Source of the DNA: Spongospora subterranea f. sp. subterranea
Lineage: Eukaryota; Endomyxa: Phytomyxea; Phytomyxea; Plasmodiophorida
Assembly (NCBI GenBank): GCA_049724395.1
Contig: JAUGWO010000077.1
Span: 1 to 59,270, forward strand
Direction: 5' to 3'
DNA length: 59,270 nt
The notes under the pieces: generated by a model
Database searches by the model: none
Seen by the model: the letters and a program-made list of their open reading frames with translations, nothing else
Told to the model about the DNA's origin: nothing
In this document: positions 36,975 to 47,228 of the stretch, piece after piece
How the letters are laid out: every line of letters begins with the position of its first letter
How positions within the stretch are numbered: position 1 is the first letter of the stretch
Program-made: the position numbers and the translations under genes

Positions 36975-37382
36975 CGGAGTTGGTCAAAAGATGAGCAGAA
37001 ATTACCGGCAACAAATTGAAAAAAAATGCACCAGAATATATTCAGGTTAAACCAATCTCACCGGCAATGCCTGGAAGACGGCAGAGAGAACCAATAATTC
37101 ATGTGGCGATGCTGCAACACAAGTGCCATCTTAATGTTTTGCCGTTAGAAAACGAGGGATGCGTTGATGCATGGAGAGAAAACCGGAAAGCGCTCCGCAA
37201 CAGATTTTTCTCGCATGCAGAACACGACCGTTAACATGGAAAGACAAGACCTTCTTAAGAAAAGAGCAGAGTACGGTCAGAAAATCTATTCGGTCACCCG
37301 GTATAACTGGCCTTAGACCCATTCTCAACGGTCCTAGACAGGTGAACATTTTAGCTCGCAGGCCGGTTGCTTGACAAACACA
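36975..37382. other. Region upstream of PPIL6, no gene seen
   Basis: Two overlapping 70-codon frames, one per strand (37016-37349), neither with coding character. It should contain the promoter of PPIL6 and perhaps of the minus gene. Confidence 0.35.
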
Positions 37383-39155
37383 ATGCCGAAGGCATTGCTA
37401 ATTCTCTCGGGGCGTATGGTCTCTCCAGCATACCAGCAGGCCAAAGCTGTCGCTAAGGTCCGCCTTTTGTCAGCATCACTATGTGGCATGTTATATTCAC
37501 GTTATGGCGCTTCAGCAAATCGCCGCCGTCGCTTACGATATACTCTCGGCCGAAATTATCGATATATTAGACCTGGACTGGGAGATTCGAGTTCAACAGA
37601 TTCAACTGGTAATGTAGATTGTTAAATACATTTGTGAACGAAGGATGCATACAATATTCTAGTTTGTGTTCAATCAAAACTGGGACAGTAGTGTTTGTTC
37701 TCACGTCTGACAAATGGACTTACAGAAATTTGGAATCCACATAGTGGGTTCGTGCTCGGATTTGTTCGCTTACCACTCCAAACTGGGCTGGATTGGCTCA
37801 ACTGTTGCCGATCTTCAGGAATGGGGTTCGTCGCGCTTCCAAATCGGCCCCATCGAGGGCGATGTCGATTTTGAAGAGAGCGCCCGTAACAGCGTTCAGG
37901 AATATTGTAGGGAACACGCTAAGGTACTTTTATTCTCGCCTTGAAAGTTAGAGCACCTATAAAACCGATTAATCATTGGATTTGTGTTTGATATCAATAC
38001 TACTTACGACTATTGAAGTTGTAGAGCGGAACACGGTCCTTCTTGTAGTTGGAAGTATTATACGGGTTCCAATGTTCCATTTTCGTTATTCGGATTTTTG
38101 GCAATTACTGACAAGGCCTACTGGGCCATGATGTAGGAAAGTAGGTTTGTATCGATGACCTTTGCAAGTGGCAACTTGGGTCCTATTGGATCAGTCGTAT
38201 TCGAATTGTTTTACAGTATCATGCCCAAAACATGCGATAATTTCCTGTAAGTCATTCTGTTTAATAAGTGATTTCGACACCGATTATATCCTTGTTGATT
38301 GCAACTTACTTATTCCATCGGTTGAAACTCAAACTGCTCTGTGTCACACTTGCGAAGTCATTGAACTATGGCGAACTCACGTAAGATTATAGGAAACTAT
38401 GCACAGGCCAATGTGGTGATAGTGAAAACGGCATTACTCTACATTATCTTAACACTCCAATTCGTAATAATCTGCAGTTTTCGTGACTTTTAACATATTT
38501 GACAAGTTTCAGATCGCGTTGTTAAAGGGGCCTGGATTCAGGGCGGCGGTAAGTATACCCCACAACAAATTGGTCCTCAACCTAACGGTTCTGACGTGAT
38601 ATCAGATATAGTTACCGGTAATGGTGACAAGGGTGAGAGCGTATATGGTGGTACCTTCGAAGATGAATGTTTCGCCATTAAACACGATCGCGCTGGAATA
38701 TTAGTGAGGCGCCTCCACTTTTTCCTTTTTATCAACATTGCATTCAAATTCCAAATCCGATGCGTGAAAATCTTCGATGCCTTTCGGCAATAGGACCTAG
38801 TGCTTTTTCTAGTGAATGTCGTTTTCGTGGAAAAGTACAGATATTGTGATGATCTTATTTATGCAACAACAAAATTCAACCAAAACGTTTGGTTTCACCC
38901 AATTCAAGAACAATTTCAGTTGCTGATTGTATTTGAATGTAGTCAATGGCAAATTTCGGGTCCCCACATTCTAATAACAGCCAATTTTTCGTAACATTAC
39001 GGGACCTTGAATATTTGGACACAAAGAAAGTGGCATTTGGTCGCGTCGTTACTGGTCTCGACGTCATATCGACAATTGGATCTTCGCCGACTTGTAACGA
39101 GAGGCCACAGCCACCTATTACAGTGTCGTCATGCGGTGAATTCGCTGTCAAATAG
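37383..39155 (+). CDS. PPIL6: PPIL6-type cyclophilin, nine exons with a 20-nt microexon
   Basis: PPIL6 is a cyclophilin-fold protein found mostly in ciliated organisms and cells. Exons: 37383-37457 (MPKALLILSGRMVSPAYQQA), 37516-37608 (QIAAVAYDILSAEIIDILDL), 37726-37923 (KFGIHIVGSCSDLFAYHSK), 38025-38044, 38145-38246 (LGPIGSVVFELFYSIMPKTC), 38393-38463 (KLCTGQCGDSENGITLHYL), 38513-38548 (HRVVKGAWIQGG), 38606-38703 (GESVYGGTFEDECFAIKHD) and 38943-39155 (SMANFGSPHSNNSQFFVTL, DTKKVAFGRVVTGLDVISTI). All phases agree and the product is 301 residues, near the human length, including the N-terminal domain before the cyclophilin fold. Arg and Gln of the active site (HRVV, WIQGG, SQFF) are kept, but Phe60 is Ala, and the Trp121 and His126 positions are changed (LEYLDTKK), so catalysis or cyclosporin binding is probably weak. 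Confidence 0.93.
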
Positions 39156-39407
39156 CCTCAACAAGGAACAACCATATCACAAATAATACAAACATGTGCT
39201 GACCATCGTGTCAACTGTGATAACAAATTCCTCGTTCATTTTGACTATGAACGAGCGTGAATCTACAACGATAAAAGGACTTGCAGATCGATGTCAATGC
39301 GCTCACGAGCTCACGGCCTGGATGCATATCAGTATTACAACAGAAATAGCCTGTTCACTCGAAAAAATACATTTTTGAAAGTCGCAGATTCGGAGAGACC
39401 AGGGTCT

Positions 39408-42365
39408 ATGGAAATGTCCACCTCAGGTAATTCTCAATGGAGCCAGGTACCACCGACCCCAAAAAATTGCTAGTGCTCAAACTGCGCTTCGTCGTTGAAA
39501 AAGCCCAAATTTGTTGCCATGTTGGTTCAATCAGCCTCGAAGGCTGTCGAGGATGAGTACAGCGATATGACGCACAATACGAACGAATTGCTGGATTTCA
39601 CCAATTTTTCAGCGTGCCGTAATTTGCTCAAGGTTGGCGAGTTTCTCCTTTCATGAAGTTATATAACTAGACAAGCGCAGATTACGGCGATGGCCACTGT
39701 GGATTCAATGGTCTGGTGTCTGGTCAACACCCTCGTTCTGATAGTGTTCACTGCAATGTTGGTAGTTTGGCCATTGGTCGAAGTCGGCATCAAGGCATTC
39801 ATGCTGGTTGTATTTAAATTGGGGTTCTGTTATGATCCACCCCAAACAATTCGGGTATGTTCGCTGGCACATCGGCACAAATCCGACTTGACAGCTGAAA
39901 CATGTCAGTCTCCATGTGAGGAGTTTTGTTCGAACCTAGTTTCGAGAGTTTTTTTGCGTATGCTGTTAAACACGAACTGTTTTAAGTAAAACATTACATG
40001 CACATCAATGGCTGTCAGAATAACGAAAAATTTGTTCCGGCTGCGTTAGGGTACGAAGGAGCCATTATCTGCCGTCAACGTCACGTTTCCGAACATGCAT
40101 AGCGGGTATATCCCCGATTGGGTGAAGCTGTGTCCTCTATTAACTCAGAGAGGGAGCCGCACAGAAGAAGCCGAGTTCAACCAGGATATAGCCGAGCTTA
40201 TGTTGCATCTGTCCGCTCTGGCCTGTAAGATATACCCATTGTGTGCAGTGTAGGGTAACATGATAGAGTGACACATGGGTTCACCCAGCATCTGTATTTT
40301 CAACGCTGTTATAAGCATTGGTTGGCGACGCGTATTATTGTGAATTGTCACTGGCTGTGTTCTGATGTGTCTGATTTTGCAAGTCCGGTGTTGATCCTTT
40401 CATGAAGTGGTTAATTCATTGGATGAGGTATCTGATTATGAGATATTGTGCAGATGAATCGGATCATGTCGTATCGCAAACAATCACATCGTGGAACCAT
40501 CCGGCGCTATCGCTGCAATATAGCCGGTTTGGCCATAATGGCCTAATTATGGTTGTCCTGTACAGCGTCCCAGGTCGCTTCGTGATTCCAGCGTTCAAGG
40601 GCACGTCACCCTTTGATCTAACTGAATGGTTGACTGATGCCATCTTTCGGAAAGCTGCCACCAAGAATTGCGTTTTACCTGGAATGCTCCATTGCGTAAG
40701 CCAAGTCATTGTGTCTATGATTACCATCAACGTTTTGCTTGTAAACGTCTACGACAGCTCCTTTTGTTTCTCTGATTGATTTTCTGGTTTATTTTGGTTC
40801 TAAAACGTTCTCATGACGATCTTCTTGATCAGGGATTTTTTGACGTGTTCGGATTCCCGGCGTGTGAAATAATGACATCGCCAACTCGGACATGGAACTG
40901 TTCTACGAAAATGGACACAGATGTGACCGTCCCCATTCTAGAAGGTCTCGCGTCCGGAAATCATATACGAATGAGTCCTGTCGTCAACACTGCAATCGAT
41001 CCGGTCGTCAAAACTCACGTAGACTGGTTTCGTCGTCGATTTTCTCCTCGTCATGGTGGTCCTATTACACATAATGATCGGGCACCAGTTATTGATGTGG
41101 CGGTCGGGTTCTGGTCACACCTCGAGTCCGAGTTCATCGCCATTTGCCAGAAGTTTAACGAGAACACGGTAGGAAATATGGCTAAGCCATCCATGATAAT
41201 AACTGGCCATTCTCTTGGTGCGGCCACCGCCACCTTGTTCTCAGCCATCTTATTATGGCAGCGAACTGGCCATCCGTCTGGCGCTCACTCAATTTCATGG
41301 GACTTGGTTAGTACTAAGATCTCTGTTTCCAGACCCATACTTTATTCGTTTACTTCTGCAATTGTTCTCTATTTTGAATGAGACGCAAATTATGTGTACT
41401 GTTCTCAAGTCTGTGTCCGATGAGTTGTGATAATTTGTTAGAATTTGACGTAATTACTGAGCGGTTTTGCTCATCAGTTTTCGCATTTGATGTTGACCCA
41501 GTATTAACGCTGTATTGGATGATTTCTTTCTTTTTTATGGTAAAGTTTGATGATGGGGTTGGCTTTAAGATTTTGCTGTAACTGAATCGTTTTATGATGT
41601 AAACAGATGTTCCGTTTGGAGGGATGTGTGACATTTGGGACACCACGTGCCGGCGACGACACATTCGCATCCGCAATCGACGACGTTCGGACTAGGATTG
41701 ACTTGACACCCGAAGATCAACCATTGTTTTTCTCGTACCGTGTCATTAACGGCAACGATATCGTCTGTTCGGGACCGTTTTCTCCTGCGATTGATCTCAG
41801 GTAAATACGTGCTATGCGGAAAGTGCTTTGAAAATCGTTAGTGTTGTTGTCCTTTTTGGTTGGGTTGATATTTGTTTATTCAAATCTTCTCAGGATTGTG
41901 CCAGAGCGGTGCGGAGACCATCCAATGGAGATACCATCCTTCCTTAGTCTGCTGGATTCTCGCCATTATGGCGTTCCCATCCTCCTTCATTCCCGTAGAA
42001 AGAATGGCCAGTTTTCGCCCGTGTACCAGGTTCGCGAGCGGTCACTACTGGACATCATTCCCAATGTGATCGGCTATTGGAGCAATATTACTTGGAATCT
42101 GCGCAACGACTCTTACCTGCAGTTGCCGCTGTCGCTGATTCGGTTGGCCATTGTTCCCAGCGCCATTATAGACCACGGCCTAGGGTAAAGGCAACATGTG
42201 ACCTGTTGTGCAATGATTTAATAGCTTTCATTGGGTTTGTTGATTCAGTATATAAGTTGTCGCCAGACCAGGTTTCCTTGCACTTCTCAATGATGCTGTA
42301 AATGCTAACACGATGTTGTGATATTATTCAGAGACTACGCCGCGAACTTAGGGCGCCCAGTTTGA
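39408..42365 (+). CDS. Class 3 (DAG-lipase-like) lipase, nine exons
   Basis: A serine lipase of the class 3 alpha/beta-hydrolase family. Exons: 39408-39426, 39447-39632, 39681-39854 (hydrophobic: VWCLVNTLVLIVFTAMLVVW), 40050-40247, 40384-40695 (PAFKGTSPFDLTEWLTD), 40833-41306 (GFFDVFGFP, then SMIITGHSLGAATATLFSAI with the nucleophile Ser), 41607-41800 (LEGCVTFGTPRAGDDTFAS, RVINGNDIVC with the likely catalytic Asp), 41894-42184 and 42332-42365 (IIDHGLGDY across the junction, likely catalytic His). Phases agree throughout except exon 2, where one A of the A5 run at 39498-39502 must be dropped to join VLKLRFVVEK to PKFVAMLVQSASKAVEDEY. The N-terminal third carries one or two membrane segments, so it probably acts at a membrane on neutral lipids. 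The exon 4 donor is the GTGTAG after LCA, chosen for phase. Substrate is an inference from the family. Confidence 0.87.
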
Positions 42366-43239
42366 TTAGCACAGTTGGCCTTTTACGATTTTAATTAACG
42401 AATCATCATTAAAAACCGAATTTGTTCATTACGGCAACCTTAGGTATCTGTGTCATCCTTGATTCGAGCATCAAACCGCGCTTTTGTTCTACTGCAGAAT
42501 TCGACTGGATCGTAGACTCTTGAAAACCCTGAATATCCGCACTGTCCTGTTAAAAATATATCAAAACTCATCAAAAGGCTACTTGAAATTTGAAATGTCG
42601 ACAGACTCGTGTCTCAGTTATACCAATACATTTTGTCAAAAATATATACAAGGGACAGTTCTGCTGAGCGCATCAAACATTGCAATTAAAAACTCAAAAC
42701 CCGTTTAGTACAATAGCAGTTAAGATTTAGGATGCTGCCCTGTTACTGTCCAAAAACAAGTGAAGATACGTTCATCAAAGGGGCGCAGACAATGTTAAAA
42801 ATGCCTATGGAAGAAAGAATTATCTACTAACATGGTCTGTTCTTCAATTTTCCGGGTGCGTGTGGGAACAAATCGTTGCCAAAGGACGCTCTTTTGGGCA
42901 ACGTTCAAAGATGTGTTTAACGTGAACCTCAACACAGAGCCAGTAAAGCGTTAATGTAGACATTTTTCGTGAACGGAGGCTTGAAAGTCACTGCGGCGCT
43001 TCTTGGATGCTGGGTCATATTCTCTAAGCTGTCCAATGTCGAGTAAATGATGCCGCACCTGATTACAACGCGTTGCGTTTTCAGCACTGAGGAACAGTGA
43101 CTCGATGATTCACCAAAAAACACTACAGCATTTAAAATATCTCTCATGATAGGTTTCAAAATGCATTGCTGAAAAATTTACTACTATATACTTTCCGTTT
43201 TCCAAACAAATACGGTTTTGTAGAACCAACGAACTTAAA
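42366..43239. other. Sparse region with one coding-like minus block
   Basis: On the minus strand 42929-43159 reads DILNAVVFFGESSSHCSSVL then QRVVIRCGIIYSTLDSLE and AVTFKPPFTKNVYINALLA before a stop, a beta-rich composition that could be the last exon of a gene now hidden behind the satellite. A plus ORF at 42484-42708 has no coding character. Nothing else is supported. Confidence 0.25.
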
Positions 43240-46200
43240 TGCTGTAAATTCTCTATGATGCGAGCCAATATAACATGTTACATGAGCCCCAATTGATGAC
43301 TTAAATGCTGCACATCACACTCCATCAATATCAATGTTACATGAGCCCCAATTGATGACATGATGCGATGCCAATATAACATGTTACATGAGCCCCAATT
43401 GATGACATGGGGTGGGTCACTATGATGCGAGGAATGCACATCACACTCCATCAATATCACATGTTACATGAGCCCCAATTGATGACATGGGGTGGGTCAC
43501 TATGATGCGAGGAATGCACATCACACTCCATCAATATCACATGTTACATGAGCCCCAATGGGGTGGGTCAGTACTTGATGCGAGGAATGCACATCACACT
43601 CCATCAATATAACATGTTACATGAGGTTTGATGACAATGTCACTATGCACATCACACTCCATCAATATAACATGCACATGTTACATGAGCCCCAATTGAT
43701 GACATGGGGTGGGGAATGCACATCACACTCCATCAATATCACATGTTACATGAGCCCCAATTGATGACATGATGTGGGTCACTATGATGCGAGGAATGCA
43801 CATCACACTCCATCAATATCACATGTTACATGAGCCCAATTGATGACATGGGGTGGGTCACTATGATGCGAGGAATGCACATCACACTCCATCAATATCA
43901 CATGTTACATGAGCCCCAATTGATGACATGGGGTGGGTCACTATGATGCGAGGAATGCACATCACACTCCATCAATATAACATGTTACATGAGCCCCAAT
44001 TGATGACATGATGTGGGTCACTATGATGCGAGGAATGCACATCACACTCCATCAATATAACATGTTACTATGATGCGAGGAATGCACATCACACTCCATC
44101 AAATTGATGACATGATGTGGGTCACTATGATGCGAGGAATGCACATCACACTCCATCAATATCACATGATGACATGATGGGTGGGTCACTATGATGCGAG
44201 GAATGCACATCACACTCCATCAATATCACATGTTACATGAGCCCCAATTGATGACATGTGGGTCACTATGATGGGTCACTATGATGACATGAGGAATGCA
44301 CATCACACTCCATCAATATCACATGTTACATGAGCCCCAATTGATGACATGGGGTGGGTCACTATGATGCGAGGAATGCACATCACACTCCATCAATATA
44401 ACATGTTACATGAGCCCCAATTGATGACATGATGTGGGTCACTATGATGCGAGGAATGCACATCACACTCCATCAATATAACATGTTACATGAGCCCCAA
44501 TTGATGACATGATGTGGGTCACTATGATGCGAGGAATGCACATCACACTCCATCAATATAACATGTTACATGAGCCCAATTGATGACATGATGTGGGACT
44601 ATGATGTGGAATGCACATCACACTCCAATTGATGACATGATGTGGGTCACTATGATGCGAGGAATGCACATCACACTCCATCAATATAACATGTTACATG
44701 AGCCCCAATTGATGACATGATGTGGGTCACTATGATGCGAGGAATGCACATCACACTCCATCACATACATGAGCCCCAATTGATGACATGTGGGTCACTA
44801 TGATGCGAGGAATGCACATCACACTCCATCAATTGATGACATGTTACATGAGCCCCAATTGATGATGTGGGTCACTATGATGCGAGGAATGCACATCACA
44901 CTCCATCAATATCACATGTTACATGAGCCCCAATTGGGATGACATGATGTGGGTCACTATGATGGCACATCACACTCCATCAATATAACATGTTACATCA
45001 ATTGATGACATGATGTGGGTCACTATGATGCGAGGAATGCACATCACACTCCATCAATATCACATGTTACATGAGCCCCAATTGATGACATGATGTGGGT
45101 CACTATGATGCGAGGAATGCACATCACACTCCATCAATATCACATGTTACATGAGCCCCAATTGATGACATGAATGTGGGTCACTATGATGCGAGGAATG
45201 CACATCACACTCCATCAATATCACATGTTACATGAGCCCCAATTGATGACATGTGGGTCACTATGATGCGAGGAATGCACATCACACTCCATCAATATAA
45301 CATGTTACATGAGCCCCAATTGATGACATGATGTGGGTCACTATGATGCGAGGAATGCACATCACACTCCATCAATATCACATGTTACATGAGCCCCAAT
45401 TGATGACATGATGCGAGGAATGCACATCACACTCCATCAATATCACATGTTACATGAGCCCCAATTGATGACATGATGTGGGTCACTATGATGCGAGGAA
45501 TGCACATCACACTCCATCAATATAACATGTTACATGAGCCCCAATTGATGACATGATGTGGGTCACTATGATGCGAGGAATGCACATCACACTCCATCAA
45601 TATCACATGTTACATGAGCCCCAATTGATGACATGATGTGGGTCACTATGATGCGAGGAATGCACATCACACTCCATCAATATAACATGTTACATGAGCC
45701 CCAATTGATGACATGATGTGGGTCACTATGATGCGAGGAATGCACATCACACTCCATCAATATAACATGTTACATGAGCCCCAATTGATGACATGATGTG
45801 GGTCACTATGATGCGAGGAATGCACATCACACTCCATCAATATAACATGTTACATGAGCCCCAATTGATGACATGATGTGGGTCACTATGCACATCACAC
45901 TCCATCAATATCACATGTTACATGCGAGGAATTGATGACATGATGTGGGTCACACATCACACTCCATCACATGTTACATGAGCCCCAATTGATGACATGT
46001 GGGTACATGCGAGGAATGCACATCACACCCATCAATATTGTTACATGAGCCCCAATGATGACATGATGTGGGTCACTATGATGCGAGGAATGCACATCAC
46101 ACTCCATCAATATAACATGTTACATGAGCCCCAATTGATGACATGATGTGGGTCACTATGATGCGAGGAATGCACATCACACTCCATCAATATAACATGT

Positions 46201-46715
46201 TACATGAGCCCCAATTGATGACATGATGTGGGTCACTATGATGCGAGGAATGCACATCACACTCCATCAATATAACATGTTACATGAGCCCCAATTGATG
46301 ACATGATGTGGGTCACTATGATGCGAGGAATGCACATCACACTCCATCAATATAACATGTTACATGAGCCCCAATTGATGACATGATGTGGGTCACTATG
46401 ATGCGAGGAATGCACATCACACTCCATCAATATAACATGTTACATGAGCCCCAATTGATGACATGATGTGGGTCACTATGATGCGAGGAATGCACATCAC
46501 ACTCCATCAATATCACATGTTACATGAGCCCCAATTGATGACATGATGTGGGTCACTATGATGCGAGGAATGCACATCACACTCCATCAATATAACATGT
46601 TACATGAGCCCCAATTGATGACATGATGTGGGTCACTATGATGCGAGGAATGCACATCACACTCCATCAATATAACATGTTACATGAACCCCAATTGATG
46701 ACATGGGGTGGGTCT
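43240..46715. repeat. 80-bp satellite array, about 43 units
   Basis: The unit is 80 bp and contains GGAATGCACATCACACTCCA, TCAATATAACATGTTACATG, AGCCCCAATTGATGACATG and TGGGTCACTATGATGCG. Long runs of full units (for example 45480-45880 and 46080-46700) alternate with shortened or rearranged ones (43620-43690, 44050-44330, 45890-46040). Two linked variable sites are ATATAACATG/ATATCACATG and GACATGATGTGGG/GACATGGGGTGGG. The array ends sharply at about 46715. Palindromic bits (AACATGTT, CAATTG) recur. No ORF of note; the trinucleotide phase is not kept. Confidence 0.97.
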
Positions 46716-47228
46716 GAATCGATGTATACGCATCACCCTCCACCAGTGTCATCTTACATGTGAGGCAGATACCATTGTTGCGAAGCTTGACGGGTATAAA
46801 TAACCCAGAGGGTTGATGCCAAGATTGCTGTCTTTATTAAAGACTGTTGAACTACACTTCGGCAAGGATTGGCCATAACTAGGCTAGGGTGGGTCGCTGT
46901 TGCTGTATATAATTCGTAGGAGTCCAAAATGACCTGAATCTGGAGCGATGGTAAATTGAAGGAATCATGATAATGCGCAACAGGTTGGTGGATGTAAGAT
47001 GGCAGTGTGACGTGCATGTGCCTTGTTCTTGTTGTGATTTGCGATCCGTACTGTAGGGGTGATGGCTTGCCGATGACGCGGCGCAGCCTTCACAAAATAT
47101 CGTGATAACGTAATGGTATCAATTCGGACTGCGTGACCAGAGGATCTCACATTTCTCTGCAACGTAATCTCCTGAAAATTTCGGCCACAAGCATCACTTC
47201 CAGCGGGTTCTGAAATCGTCCACGAACC
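46716..47228. other. Upstream region of the importin gene
   Basis: 513 bp between the satellite and the importin start. No gene seen; two weak minus frames are shadows. It includes a short A/T-rich TTTATTAAAGACTG stretch at 46833-46846. Confidence 0.4.

Noticed and set aside
38247-38392. Coding reading ALCHTCEVIELW as the continuation of PPIL6 exon 5
   Set aside because: It lacks an acceptor. The exon at 38393 fits both phase and family (KLCTGQCGD).
43278-43460. Short ORFs inside the 80-bp satellite
   Set aside because: They are repeat translations that break at the next length variant.
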